Source: Marisa cornuarietis | Lineage: Eukaryota; Mollusca; Gastropoda; Architaenioglossa; Ampullariidae | Assembly (NCBI GenBank): GCA_004794655.1 | Contig: SMMW01000624.1 | Coordinates: 558,001 to 622,000, forward strand | Reading direction: 5' to 3' | Length of the DNA stretch: 64,000 nt | Shown here: positions 1 to 13,159 of the stretch, in pieces | Numbering within the stretch: the first letter of the stretch is position 1 | Layout: each line of letters begins with the position of its first letter | Made by a program: the position numbers and the translations under genes | The notes under the pieces: model-generated | What the model was told of the DNA's origin: nothing | The model's database searches: none | What the model saw: only the letters and a program-made list of their open reading frames with translations

Positions 1-699
1 CCTCACCTATTACACAGTATTGGACTAAGACTGTAAACTTCATGGTGTGTGCTGTAGACCCATGACACAATAACTATGACACGATGTAAGCAGAGGAGAG
101 GTGATGTCCTATCTAGAGACACGATTTCTGTTTTCCTCTCTTATTCGGTTTCTCCATTGCCTTCCACCCCCTTCTTATTATTTACTCTCCCTCTCTTTCC
201 CTCTCCCTCTCTTTCTCTTTCCCTCTTTCTTTTCCACTCTTGTCATTCCATGTGTTATTCCTTTCCTTTTTCGGTGTGTCTGTGGGACCCCGTGCAGGCG
301 CAGATATGTGTGTGCATTTGTGTTAGTGTATGCTTCTCTGTGTTTGTGTTAGTGTATGCTTCTCTGTGTGTGTGTCTGTGTGCGAGTCTTCTTCCTCTCG
401 TCTTCTAGAATATTCAATCAGCAAGAGCGTCGATCGGTAAAGTCGTCTGCAAGATTAGCTTTTCTTCCGGTCACGAGACTGGGGAGCGGTGCGCCGAGTG
501 AGGCGAGGGCCCACTGGAGGTCATGTTACAAGAGGCAGGCCGTCCAAACAGTCCCCCCCACCCCCCACCCCCCCGCTCTCACAGGAGGGCTGCCCGCCTC
601 TCGGGTCAGCGGCGTCCCAGTCGTGTCTGCACTGCAACACATCAAATGCTCTTTTAGCCTCCACCAGCTGATCAGCTAGGTACAATAGCACAATTTGTC

Positions 700-700
<1 letters not shown>
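1..700. other. Non-coding, pyrimidine-rich and GT-rich sequence
   Basis: No gene is supported here. Positions about 150-250 are a CT-rich tract and about 300-390 holds interrupted GT runs. The open frames across them translate this low-complexity DNA (Ser/Leu/Phe or Cys/Val runs). A C-rich stretch lies near 545-575. Confidence 0.6.

Positions 701-766
<66 letters not shown>
701..766. repeat. (ATG)22 microsatellite
   Basis: Twenty-two uninterrupted ATG/TGA-phase triplets. On the minus strand it reads (CAT)n and lies at the 3' end of a tRNA-derived SINE (767-955), so it probably grew from the SINE tail. The poly-His and poly-Ile frames crossing it are not genes. Confidence 0.95.
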
Positions 767-767
<1 letters not shown>

Positions 768-955
768 CGCAAAGAAAGAAAGAAATAGAGAAAGAGTGGT
801 CTTTTACGCCGAACCAGTAACTCAGATTATGTGACGAAAGGCAGCCAGCCCTGTAAACAGATGCCACGCGCAGAGAAAAAAATGTGTGCCCGAGACGAGA
901 ATTGAACCCAGAAAAGTCAAAGTATTGGTGACCATTGCACCACCGGACCCACCAA
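767..955 (-). mobile_element. tRNA-derived SINE with CAT-repeat tail
   Basis: On the minus strand the element begins near 955 with a tRNA-like head. An A-box-like TGGTGCAATGG lies at 942-932 and a B-box-like GGGTTCAATTC at about 909-899. The body contains GGCATCTGTTTACAGGGC, also found with small changes in the element at 34655-34840, and a GGCGTAAAA motif. It ends in pyrimidine-rich sequence followed by the CAT repeat. Two internal pol III promoter boxes plus a body shared with a distant locus support a SINE. The exact family name is not recognised. Confidence 0.7.
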
Positions 956-3900
956 AGAAAGAAAGAAACTGGATAATACTAATAAAACTTTATACCTCAC
1001 TTTCTTGCTCTCCAAACTTTACAGACCTGAAAAATCTCTTTTGTTGCTTCATCTATTATAGACTGTTGTACATAACAGCAACCAAGCAAGACATATCAGC
1101 AAAACACAACAAACGAGACTAAACGCACGCACATACACACATCAATCATTCTGTTGAGATAAAAAAAAATAGTTGCTGACGATTGGCTACAAACGAAAGT
1201 TATTTACTTTGCCTTTGTTTTGATGTCACAGCATTCATTGCTATGAAACAAGATGTTGACAGTTCAAATAAAAGGCTGTCGATGGCTTAACAAAATAATA
1301 ACAAAAATAAGAAAGAAAAAGCGCAAGTGTTAACAGTTTGATCCCAGTATTGCTAAAACAAATGCCAGCTTTTGCAACACACCATATAAAAGCATTTTTG
1401 CCTGATGGTGTTGTTTGCTTCTCTACTTTCAGAAGGGACGAGCCCACATGTGGATTATACCCGGCGACTTAAAAGCCAACTTTTCTTCTCTTGTCACGTT
1501 ATCCTCGGGCAGCGCATCGCCGAGGGAGTAAAGTAGCGGGGTAGGGGGGTGGGGGTGATCCACACAAACATGCGAACATCCTGGCACCATTATCTGCAGC
1601 TAGCACAGAGCATCTTCCAGGGAGTTATTGCCCTTGAACGATGGAGGTCAGGCATGCCGATTGCGGTCGTTTGGGCTAACGAGGAAGAATCAAATAAAGT
1701 AGAGAAACCGAGCTTAAGAAAGCTCAATTAAAATCAAATTTCTCTTCTCCATCGAGGTTTTATTTTTCCGTTTTTTTTTTTTGCTGCTTGTAAGCGAGAC
1801 TGGGTGTAGGTCTTTGGCACAGGCTAGACATTTTCTAAGAGTGGCTTAAAACAAGTACAATTCCCGCTTGGCCTTCGGTACCAGGAAAACCGACAGACTG
1901 ACATAGTGGATAAGAGAAGACGACTCTCTTGCACCAAGCAGAATACTCTGGGGAGAATCCGATTACTTGCCCTTCCAAACTAGGCATCGAAATGTACACT
2001 TTCTTTGAAAAAATATAGGGGGTGCTGCTGGAAGAGGGCACTAGACAGAATGACTAATTAGTCCTCACCTTTTATAATGCTTCGAAATTCAACCCATCGT
2101 ACTTAAAGTTCCAGTAAGGTTAAAAATCGTGTGTTGGTGCCAGGTGTTGTGAAAAAATATTTATGCTCGCTATATTCATTATGTTTTTGAAGCAAGTGTG
2201 TATGCTTACAATACTTGATAGTCTTCGAAACTTATTTAATAAAAATGCAGGACTGGGATACCTTTAAAAAAACAACTATTGATGTCGTTGCTGTTCTCTA
2301 AGTGCTCAAGAAGCTGTGATATGGTGTAGACTGCGACTCCGAAGTCGATGATGGTGATTATCTCGATAAAGACGATGATGATAGAATAATTATTTCTTTT
2401 GGTTAATTCAGTTTTGCCTACACACTTCTTGACTCGGTGCCTTGCCCCAGTATACTTTGCGCCACGGGGAGAGTGGAGGAGTTTTGATGGATGGGACTGG
2501 AGAGAAAATGACGCCTGCAGTTTTTTAAACCATCACTCATTCTGGCATAATAATTACTTCTCATTTGCTGAGATGCCAGAAATCCGCCCGCATGACAGCA
2601 GGGGCTGCGACAAAGTCTCTGTGGAATCAAGATTTTGATTTCTCTGTCTTTTCTTTCCTTTTCCTTGAGCTCCTCACTTGAGGCAAAAACCCTCAAAGTG
2701 ATGACAACAGGTATATGTATGTGCGTGCAGCTGTCCAGAATGCAAAGTTGGGCATAAAAAATTGTCTGTAAGTGAAAACGATATCAGATTTTTGGGTTGA
2801 TTTTTCTTGTTTTACTTTTTTTTCTGGTGTTGGTGATGATGTATGTGATGGCGCGCTGTTAAAGATGGCGATTGTGATGTTGTGCGCTTAATGGTGGTGA
2901 TGCGGATCAATGAAGGATTTTCATTTTTAACTATGTCTCTTATAAGGGGAAGTATAAATACTATCCTTCGTCCTTTTTAGACATGAAGTCCATAGAATTA
3001 TATTTACGTAAAACATTACTTCTATTTGTTGAACTGATTTACAAGGTAAGTATCCCACGTGACACGCTTCCCAATGTACATTATTGAGTTTTACAATCAC
3101 TGCAGTTTACAGTCTTCAGTGAGAATTCTGGTCTGTTTGAGGCAACTCAGGTAGATATAAACACGTAGGTAGCTTTCGACAGGTAGCTTGGTAGCCACAA
3201 ACTTTTCTAGACTGTAGAAACGAGAATCTCAAAGGTATTTTGTGAAGCAGGCCATAGATGTGTTGGATGAAAGGTAACTGGTGGGCTGGTTGGTAAGGTT
3301 CGTACACCTGATTGTTATCTGACTACTAACTTTATTACCAGGAGCAGAGGAAGGAACACGGAATAAACTGTTTTCCAGAAGTACAGGTGAAAAGAGATAA
3401 ATGAGGAATAGTACAGGAGCCGAGGCCGTGGTTTATGACTTTGTGAAACCGAGAACTCCCATGATATATTCCCGGTGATTTTCGGGTGTCCGTACGGATT
3501 TTCGTGCTCCACGCTTCGTTTACTGGGGCATCACGTGATTTTTCTCCTTCTTCCGGTCAGGCTGATGATGTTTTGTGGTCGTCAGCTATTGTGGTAAGCT
3601 ATTTTATCAGAAGCACGGCAAAGTCCTGTCATTGGATACAAGTGCAAACCCAGGGGGTTGGCTGCTATGCTACAGGTCTTACGTGTGTATGGTCTACAGA
3701 GAAATACAGATGAGTTTCTAGGTTTGTAAGTATTGAACGAAAGTAAAGCTGATCCCTGAGTACGGATGTATCTCTGGTTTAAAATTACGGCTCTTTTCAA
3801 TTAGAGCTTCTCCAAGAAAATCCTTTCATACTATTATCTGTATCTTCTTTCTTTGGCCATATTGTCTTTCAGTCTCTCTCTCTCTCTCTCGGTACTCTCA

Positions 3901-5255
3901 GCGTTGCGTACACCTGTACACTATAGGTAATGGCTTAGTACTCAGCTTGCCTCTGGCTTAGCCTTCTTGATGTCCAATTTTGTTTTTCGAAAACTACTTT
4001 CTGCCATTGTCTTCTAGCGAACCATTCATTAAAGAAATTAGATAGTGAAACATCAGCGACCTCTGACCCTTTCGGCGAGGCCTTCAGCTTGTAAACGCGT
4101 CATTTTCCTCGCCCTGAGAAAACCCGAGGTAGACTAACCCCGTGGTAGGCTATAGGCTTGACATCGACTCTATAATTAACCAAAGATCATTGAACGAAGA
4201 CCCCCCCCCCCTGACTATCTGGAAAGAGTCTACGAGGTGCAATTAATTTTCGTTAGCTGCCCGCAGGAAAAGTTGCTTGTTTGTAATTAACTTTTTTTTA
4301 TTTCAGACCGGCCACGACTGCAGTCCAGTAAACATTTTATCCCGCCTTGCTATGGTCTCTATAATCATCGTGCCTAGAATGTTTTTATTTAATTTGGAAT
4401 GGTTTCTCTCTATAATGTGCTAAAAAATATTTTCATTTTATTTGAATAGTTTCCTCAAAACGAAAGCACACAAATATTTTTTAAAAGAGATGTTTTGAAG
4501 GTTTTTTTGTCTGCTTGCTAGTTAAGTGAATAAAAGATTTTCTGTAAACACTCTTGTTGATTTTTGAAAGTGTTAATTCACAAAGGAAACATTAGTGCAT
4601 GCACATGTGCACAAAAGGGTTAAAGGGTAAAATGCGCTTTTGCAATTCCTGAAGCAACATTGTTATTCCAATCGTCAGAGGTTAGACGAAACGTTTGAAC
4701 AGAGGGACTCCCAAAGGTTAAAGGTCGTTTTCATGTTTATGCATTGACAGCAACACTAAAGACAGACGTGTCAGAAATACTCTCTTTGCCCTCTGTGTGC
4801 ATCGTTTCTCCACTGACATTACTTTCCAAGATACCCAGTCTAGAAAAACGAGACCTCGGTGTGACTTCGTGAGAGGTCAACGAGTCTTTCGTCCTCAGGG
4901 GAAAGAGGTCAGGACATCAAGTGTCTACAACATCAAAGCAAGAAGTTATATGTCGATGTTCCTCACTCAAACCTCGGAGCGGAAGAGCTGAAAGACATTT
5001 GCTGGCTGCATCTTGAGCCGAATAAAATGATGGCTGTATAAAGTTCACAGAATTCGTGCTTATGGTAATAAATACTAAATTCTGAGCTCCCTCTCTCTCT
5101 TTAAATATATATAGAGAGAGATACCTTTGCTAATTAATAATTTGTACCCTAATTGCCTAAATTACCTAAGTTCTTCCTCCACACAATATAATAATGTACA
5201 GCATGATATGAAAATGCAAAATACGCTATTGCTGGTTGACAAAGGTTCATTAACT
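956..5255. other. Intergenic, no gene seen
   Basis: AT-rich DNA with short homopolymers (poly-T near 1770, poly-C at 4201-4210), a short CT run near 3872-3890 and a near-palindromic CT/TA/GA tract at about 5091-5121. Open frames are under 95 codons, overlap on both strands and lack credible splice context. GATG-rich sequence occurs near 2340-2390. I see nothing here I would annotate as coding. Confidence 0.6.
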
Positions 5256-5288
5256 CACCCACCACCCACCCACCCACCCACCCACCCA
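5256..5288. repeat. (ACCC)n short tandem repeat
   Basis: About eight slightly irregular copies of ACCC, strongly strand-asymmetric (C-rich on plus). Confidence 0.9.
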
Positions 5289-7906
5289 GTTTTTAAGAAG
5301 TATTGGCAGGTCAAATCTTTAAAGAAGACAGATCAGCCTCTGGTGCTCTCTACGGTTTTCGATCAAAACACAAGACACGGGGTGAACCCAGCTTGACATC
5401 CGCGGGGAATTCAGTTTCACAGACCCTCACCAAGGCGCTTTAACAAGCTGAGAGGAAGAATGAAAAGAATGAAAACAAACTTGACAACAGTGAGAACAGC
5501 TGGCCTGCACCTTTCACCCCAAATATTTTCTATTCCTATTCAAATATGGTTTTATTTTTATTCAAGTCTTTCTTATTTTTTATTCAAAAATTTCTTATTT
5601 CTATTCGTCTTTTTTAGTCCTTTAAAAGCAACACGTATTCCTGTTTCAGCATTTTTTTAATTCTTAATTCAATATTTCTTAGTAGGGCTTGATTGTACTT
5701 ATTTAACCTAGTTTGTGCTTGCATTTTTTTCGCACCACCGTATTTATTATTTTTTTCTTAAACCTAATGAGGTGCGTAATAGAGATACCTACAAACTCCA
5801 ATGTTGAGTAGGTCTTTCAAAAGAATTATTAAAAACATTTTTATGTCTGTTCCAGCTTCCTGGTTTGTGTTTGATCAGTTCAGTAATTCTCTAACATGAC
5901 CCTCACCACTTTTCATTACCAGAAGCAGAGTGTGTAAATACATACAATGATGTAGTGAATTCATTACCACGAATCTAAAACTATCATGTACACGTTCTAA
6001 ACCTTGAGGACAGAGCAAAACGATGTCCTACAGTCCTACACGGACTTTATCCTTCCTTCTATCATATTCTTTCTTTCTATCTTTCTTTCTTTTTCGTTTT
6101 AGCTTTCATATTTCTTACTTTTGATATCTCTCTTCCCTCCTTTCATTTTTTCTATTTGTTGGATATCTGTGTGTGCGAGTGTCTATGTTTGCCGAGGCAA
6201 TATGTTCTGATAGATTCTATTGACAAGTCGTCCTCACATCGAGCAGGTGTTGACTCAACCGCCGGCGTAGCAACGTCTCTACGCTGTTGACTCTGACAGT
6301 CGATGTGTCCACTGCCTCCCTGACCTCCGTCTGCCAATGTCCATGATCTACTCAACACCTTACACCTTCATCCACCTCCACTCGACACCGTCCATCACCT
6401 TCATTAATAGTATCTAGTTGTTTACTCAACATTGCTTCACACCATTATTGCTTACTGATCATTATTTAGTCGATAACTCGTCAACGACTTCATTCACTTT
6501 CACAGTTTGAGTCACCCAAGTAGAGATTACAAGTATATCTGATTCCATCTGGAGCGTGCCAAGAACTCACCAATGTCCAAGCGGGATTTTCTATCATTTT
6601 GACATTTGACATTTTTTTTTAATTATACACCCCATGAGGAGGATGGAGGAATCAACAGTTCAAACATACAAAGCTTGAATAAATTTACACAGATGAAAGA
6701 TAAATATTAGTAAATACAAGTAACTACAAGACTTTGTTATGTGAAAAGGACAACATAGCAACGGAACTAATTATGATGAAGATATATTAATAAGTTTTGT
6801 GCAACATTACCATGAGTTAACTAAGGACATTTTTAAGCAAAACTATCACAAATAATGTCAAGAAATTAGATAAGATTTTTGCAGTACATTTTTAATAAAT
6901 TAACTGCGTTCAGGTGTTTAAAATAAAATTTAGAAATTAATCTTTTCATTCATTCTTGAAGTAATCAAATACTAGAATATCCAATATTACAATCTTTACA
7001 TTTATTATAGTGTTGCTGTAAACTGTTACATTGATAAATGGATCAATCTGGACTGGAAGATTACAATTTAATGTACTAAACTAAAAATATATTACACAAT
7101 CCTTGTATTCGGTATTTTGGTAATCCAGCAAGCCTTAAAATTATCTGAGTCCTTCACGAGCTTAAATTCAGTAATTCTACAATCCTTCCTCTAAAAAGAG
7201 ATTGTGTCAAAGTTCGTTGTCACAAGCGTTTTCGGAACTATTTCTTGTAGAGGTTAGAACAAGACCAGACAGCATTTGTTTTTATTATTCTCCCTCCAAG
7301 AACACAAACCTGATGTAAGGAAGCACGAAAAAATCACGTGACTTGCGCAAGACAAAAGTCATGCCACTCACTTGTATTGTCTCACCCAGCATGTCGTGTG
7401 TAGTGTCGACCAGATACACCCTGATCTGATGTCCTTCCTCCCACCCTTTCAAACTAAGTTGTCGGGTCCTCCGAGCTGATGTAGCCACACATGTGTTTGG
7501 TTAGTCTCAGGCGTTCTCTCAACAAATGTTGATGTCAACTGCTTGTTCTTTAGTATTGTTAAGTGAAGAAATTCTTAGGGTGGGGGATGAATAAGAAGCA
7601 ATGAGGGAAAGGAGATAGGAACCGCCTTCTGGTAATGGAGTCGAACATCTCATAGTCCCAAGGTTATGGAAGACTCTTGCATCTCAATCCGCTCTCACTG
7701 CAAGGTACCAGGATTACTTTTATCTTTGCCTTTTCTTTGTTTTTTTTTCTTTCCTTCTTTCTCTGGCCCACGTGTCTGAAATACTTTGCCACATTCCCTT
7801 TGATCACGTACAAGCATTTTCGTGAAAACGATAAGCAGCGTGTGGCTTTTTCTTCCTTCTTTTCACACCGGCCACTCCTTTTTGTCAGTGTGTGTGTGTG
7901 TTGTGT
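5289..7906. other. Intergenic, no gene seen
   Basis: AT-rich sequence with T-rich runs around 5530-5660 and CTTT-type tracts near 6060-6130. No reading frame has both coding character and splice signals, and no recognisable element was found. Confidence 0.6.
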
Positions 7907-7913
7907 AGGCGCC

Positions 7914-7961
<48 letters not shown>

Positions 7962-7988
7962 TGTGTGAGACAGACAGACAGACAGACA
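7907..7988. repeat. (GT)n followed by (AGAC)n
   Basis: A GT run to about 7957, a short interrupted GT segment, then about five AGAC units. The long open frames on both strands here (Val/Cys and Thr/His runs) are translations of the repeat. Confidence 0.95.
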
Positions 7989-7989
7989 A

Positions 7990-8363
7990 CGGAAATATTA
8001 AGCGGACTGGTTATGCCAAATCGCACTAAGCTCGCTTCTTCATCATCATCATCATCGTTATTATATGATTAATTTTTTGTTTTATATTTATTATTATTGG
8101 AATGAAGATGTCAATGTTTTTCTACCAGATGCGTGCATTATATTTTTGTGTTTTAATTATCATTATTTTGGGGATGAAGATGTCAATGCCTTTCTATCAG
8201 ATGCGTCTATTGGTGAAGAAGACGTGCTGGCTTGCAATAAACATTATTTATTCTTTAAACTCCTTGACTAGAGCTGATATTGGAGAGATGTTGCTAAGCG
8301 GATTGCTTATGTCAAAACGCGCTAACCTTGCTGCCAGAGGAGAAATAAGCAATAGAAGTGCTA

Positions 8364-8440
<77 letters not shown>

Positions 8441-8570
8441 CTATTGACATATGCTTTGGGGAAAGATGCCATTGCTTGTTCACCTGATGCCACTATCGGG
8501 GAAGTAGACCTGCTGGCTGTTAATAAAACTCATTTATTCATGAAGCTCTTTGACCAGGACAGGCTGACCT
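7990..8570 (+). repeat. Diverged direct duplication of a ~290-bp unit
   Basis: Two related units lie head to tail. Each starts with a block around AAGCGGATTG (8000 and 8296), then an ATC run, then a block encoding DASIGEEDVLACNK (first copy) or DATIGEVDLLAVNK (second copy) and a shared LFFKLLD/LFMKLFD end. The blocks are offset by about 287-296 bp. A partial extra copy of the start of the second block is at 8101-8138. Amino-acid-level similarity with silent changes hints at an old coding origin, but no family is recognised. Confidence 0.7.
8364..8439. repeat. (ATC)25 microsatellite
   Basis: About 25 perfect ATC triplets inside the second unit of the local duplication. The first unit carries only four to five triplets at the equivalent place (8041-8056), showing copy-specific expansion. 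The poly-Ser and poly-Asp frames across it are artefacts. Confidence 0.95.
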
Positions 8571-8734
8571 CTGCTGGTCAGCCCACACTTGGCGGAATAC
8601 TGGGATGAGAGTTGGGATGTCTTAAGAAACCGGAAGTTCTGACAATGTCTACTTCAGTAATGCCTCTCTTGAGCTTCGCTAAACAGACAGCGTGCTTTTC
8701 TACTGCAATCACAAATATCCATGTCGGCTCCAGA

Positions 8735-8822
8735 GGATATTAATCACTGCAAAGCGCTCAACCATGAACAGCGCGACGACCACGTGGGAGCAGTATCCAC
8801 TGAGCCACCCGGAGCCCTGTGA
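8735..8822 (-). mobile_element. SINE head fragment (tRNA-like A box)
   Basis: On the minus strand the sequence TGGCTCAGTGG at 8807-8797 is a perfect pol III A box within a GGGTGGCTCAGTGG head. The B box is degenerate or lost, so this is a truncated or old copy. Confidence 0.45.
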
Positions 8823-11262
8823 CGACATGAACAGTTTTTACAGGAATTGAACATGAGTACTAGTAAACATCTTCATGGGCATTAAATAAACTTTCTCGAC
8901 GAAGAACGAGCTATCCTATCTGTACGTTTGTAAACAGTTCAAATGAATCCTGCTCTCTATTTCTAGAGAAATATTCTCTAATAACCAACCATCAAAGGTG
9001 GGTAAATGGCTGTATAATATTAATCTAAGCCCATTTCTAATTAACAAACTTTTAAACTTGTAAAATGTTCACCAATAAAAAGTAGGCATTCAAATAGTTT
9101 TTTACACCTCACTTTCTTTATAAATTATGAACAAAGCATTCTTAAGCTCAAGACAGACGAAAAAAACAAAATTTGCTCGGTGTCCAGTCCTCTGTGGATC
9201 CACGATAATAACGATTCCACTTTATCTCGTGGTGGGCAACGATGGCTGACAAAAAAATGGCCTTCCATGGTATTTCATCATCAACTCCTGGCATCCTCTA
9301 GAGTGACTCGCACCATGTGGGCGGCACCGACCATGTCTAGACACCGTCAGACCACAAAGTCAGTCGGATTATTATGAGTGCCTGTAGTCGCATTGAGAAA
9401 GCATTCACCTGCTTCAAACAGTCTCAAAGAAACCTTGTTTTATGTTATACATATAAATAGCATTTAGCTATGTAGTTCTGTATTGTAACCAGCTTTTTGA
9501 AATATTAAAGTCTAGTGAAAATTAACTTTAATTTATCGTTCATTCTTTCTTTCATATTTTTTTTCTTTCTTTGTCTCTTTGAATTTTTTTCTTAATGTAT
9601 TATGATATTTTCTGTCTTAATATTTTACAATATTTTCGTTTCTTCCTGTCTAAAATTTCCATAGAGTCCATCACATGAGAGATTTTGGATTCAGACTTCG
9701 TCGAGAATAATGTCTGAGAAATTAGCTGTTAGAAAAGGTGTCGGTAACAAAATCTGTTGTTTGTGTTCTGGCACGTCAACCGACGTATCACCTTTCATAC
9801 AATCTATGATTAATTTGAATGGTGAAGAATGCAGGTTTTCTCTACGAATATATATTGTCAGTGTACATGATTTGAGCAAACAGTACGGTGAATAGAACTT
9901 GTAATGAGACACTAGAGCCACAGTCCTAACACAGTTAACACTGCACCGAGTGCCCACTCAAGGGACTTGTGTGGCCCGACACATTGACAACCAGTGGACA
10001 CAAAGCGGGGGAGAGCAGTTTGCTGAGCCCATAGGAAGCAGCCAATGTCTACAAGTCTGGTGTCAAAGACCACGTGGTCCTGTCGGCAGTCTTGTAAAAA
10101 TCCTCGTTGAAAATCTCGCGGGAAAACTCTTCATGGCCGAGACCAAGGGGTGACAATTACTGTGTTCATAAATCTTGGAAAAATAGAAAAACCGATCTTC
10201 TGCACGCTTGTTCTAGCATGGTATGTTCTGTGTTCGCCCATTTTTTTATATTTTGTTTCTGTAGAGTACGTTGTTGTCAAGTTTTGTGTGGCTCCATATT
10301 GGTTTTTTTTTTTTTAGTGTAGCTCAGTGTTGGAATATTTTCATAATTCCATTTTGTCATGCTCTGTATACCGCCATGTGAACATGTTCTGTGCGGATCT
10401 AGGCTGACATCTTCTGTGTAGCTCCAGACTCGTTTTCAGTGCAAACAAATGAGTGTTTGTGTCGTCATGCGTGTCCAGACTCGTTACTATTGGAATCCAT
10501 TCAGTTTGTACCACAAAACTAGAAAATCCGAAATCACAGAGACCACAGGAACCTAAAACATGTTATTTCTTCTAATACTATTTGATATACCAAAACATGT
10601 CTTATGATATCTTTATTTTATTGCTTACTTTACCGTTTAACACAATTTTTCAGTGTGAAACTCTTCAACATAGACACTGTCTTAACTAGCACCTAGAGTG
10701 GAGACCCATCTCCGAGCCAATGACGATTTTGTCTTATGGTTTGCAGACACATAACTCCCTTTAGCTGGCTTTTATAACCAGTCAACATTCTTCTCTCTGT
10801 CCTCTTGACAAATTAGGACTTTTGTTCCCTTTATTCTCTTTTACCCCCAGCTTGTCCTCTTCATGATTGAGAAAGGGTGGTCGCTTGCTGTTGCTATTAA
10901 GCCAGCACTACTTTCCCCGTGTCTTCAAGGACCAGAAGAGACAGTTTACTCCTGTTAAGTCGTCTGCGGTAGCTCTCTCCTGCCTCGCCGTCTGTACGAG
11001 TCCAGACAATTTTCATCACAGAAGTTTCAGAAGCGGAAAACATTTTATGTGTCGCTGTCTTCCCAAGCAATGTACATACTTGCCTTCCGCATTGTCCTCA
11101 CATTCTCACACCACTTATCGTGTATCGCACCAGCCAGCACACTTTTCTTTTTCGTATTTTAAACCCGTCAGGGCCAATTTTGTCTCATCTATTCCCCGCA
11201 CTAAGCGGAGATAATTCCGAAACGAAAGATCATGCATTTTAGATTGTCTGCTCTTGCTCCAG
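8823..11262. other. Intergenic, no supported gene
   Basis: AT-rich sequence. A 61-codon plus frame at 9710-9895 with a CxxC pair is present but unsupported. Around 10230-10480 loosely related TTCTGTG..CTCCA motifs recur, suggesting a decayed repeat. Nothing else is recognisable. Confidence 0.5.
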
Positions 11263-11361
11263 GCTCTTGACGTGGAGAACATCAGCAAGACGAAACCCGC
11301 GGTGACCCCGATGCCTAGCCTTGATTTGAAAGGATTTTGCGGCGGTGGTTCCTTAACGATG
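11263..11361 (+). CDS. Candidate internal exon, unknown protein
   Basis: A 99-base segment is bounded by a pyrimidine-rich acceptor (CTGCTCTTGCTCCAG) and a donor (GATG followed by GTGAGA). It is open for exactly 33 codons in phase 0 at both ends, beginning ALDVENISKTK and ending GGGSLTM. The flanks to about 11590 are GC-richer than their surroundings and have long open frames on both strands, so an old coding insertion is an alternative. No partner exons were identified and the protein is not recognised. An exon is inferred from borders and phase only. Confidence 0.25.
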
Positions 11362-13159
11362 GTGAGAAGTACTCACTTCGCTCCGTCGATTCTGCGGAGA
11401 GCTCGACCTTTTAGCCTGTGTCTACATCGGCCAGTCCACAGGCTGGGCTCCAATTGTCAACAACATCGCCGTGAAGCTCGGACATCAAAGCGCCCGCTCT
11501 CCTTGTGGAAGCCCATGTGGTGTCTGTCGATGCCGAACAAGTGGCGCAAGTCCGCAACAGAACTGTTCGATTCCCAGCTGGACTGGTAGTGATGATCCTG
11601 ACTGAGTCTTTTCAGTAAACGCTGGTTGTAATATCTTACTTTCTTGGCCAATAGAATTACAAATTTATTCCTTCTTTAAATTATTCTCCAATCTTTTAAT
11701 CTGAATACATCTCTTTCTGTTAATGAAAATACTATGCCTAACAATTGAAAAAATTCGGTAAAAATATTTATTTTAGGCGTATTTGCATTTTTTCTTACTC
11801 CTTGTGCTTTTTATTTTTAATTTTTAATGTCAATATATATTGAATCATCATTATTCTTATAAATTACGGTTAAACTCTACAACTGCAAACAAACTCCTTT
11901 CTTGAGTATTAATAATGTCATTGCAGACTAACAAGTAAACCATCACGAGGTTGGCAAATTTAGCTACAAATGGTGATATGAATGGCCGTCTTTACTATAA
12001 TAAGTGCTGCCGGTAATTGTCCTTAGAAACATTTCTTTAACAAGCAAAAAAAAAAAAAAAGAGTTTAGTGCAAATATAGACATCATTTTAACATTTCCAT
12101 TGCTGGTATGTATCAAGAAATGCCTGAGGCTTGAGATAGTCTGGCTCTGTATATATTGATCCCTGTGTGATGTCGTCGGGCCTTGAGATATGAAGTGCGT
12201 CGATGATAGCGCAGACTCCCAGGGAGGTTGTTCGACTTTCGACTTGGCACTCGACAGCAAGATAATTTTGTTTACTGTCTATTTTAGTCCCGCATACTGC
12301 CCAACATGAACACAGCCACCAGTATGTTCACTTTCACGAGATGGCCAAAGAAATGGGGAGGCTCATCCCCTGGGGTATGTATGGCGCGGGTGTATTAACA
12401 AACTAAATAAAATGGATGTGGAGGATTCATAGAGACTGTATTCTCGCATTAACGCGCACCCAAGCACACACACAAAGACACGCACCCACGTACGCACAAA
12501 CGCACAAAAACACACACACATACGCGCGCGCGCTTAATCACAAAACTTTTACAAAAACACAAGGAATAAATTTTTATTGTTTACCGGGAAAAGGAGACAG
12601 TATCAAAACTTGTGGGCAAACTGGGAAAGTAGCGAAATAGCTCTAATATATTTATCATTTTCATTCCCTTTTACATCCTGCTACATTAAAGCGGATCTGT
12701 TTCACACTGCAAAAAAAAACTTATCTCCTATGTAAGATGGTAAATAAGTCTGAAAGGGGCTCAAGACAAATGAGACACAAATTATATAACTGCTGAAAAC
12801 GCGGGTGGGGTTTGTAAAACATATATTTATGATTTTGCTCAAGTCTTCACTAATGATTCCCAAACGACATCTTAATTAGCAGGTAGGTGGTACTTTTATC
12901 CAAACCGTTTCTTTATTATATATTTACCGTTGGAGTGAAGAGTGTCTCTGTCTTGATTACTCTGAAAAAATCTGAACAGTTCAGACGTTTGTTTTTCTCT
13001 ATTAGCTGCCTTCCTGAGCTTCGGTTGTTGATGTACGAGTTCAGGGGGAAAGACACAGATGTCTATGACATAATCATGTCTTTGTACACCAAACTAATCT
13101 AGGAATCATGTCAGAGCTAATCTGCAGAGCTGCCGACTGTCCTGACGATCGGTCTTTAC
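11362..13159. other. Non-coding; GC-rich to 11590, then AT-rich
   Basis: To about 11590 the sequence is GC-rich with open frames on both strands but no clear product. From 11640 it is AT-rich with an A15-type run near 12046. Short CA and CG alternations lie at 12460-12535. No gene is seen. Confidence 0.5.

Noticed and set aside
521..867. Poly-His and poly-Ile frames on minus
   Set aside because: Translations of the (ATG)22 microsatellite that forms the tail of a SINE.
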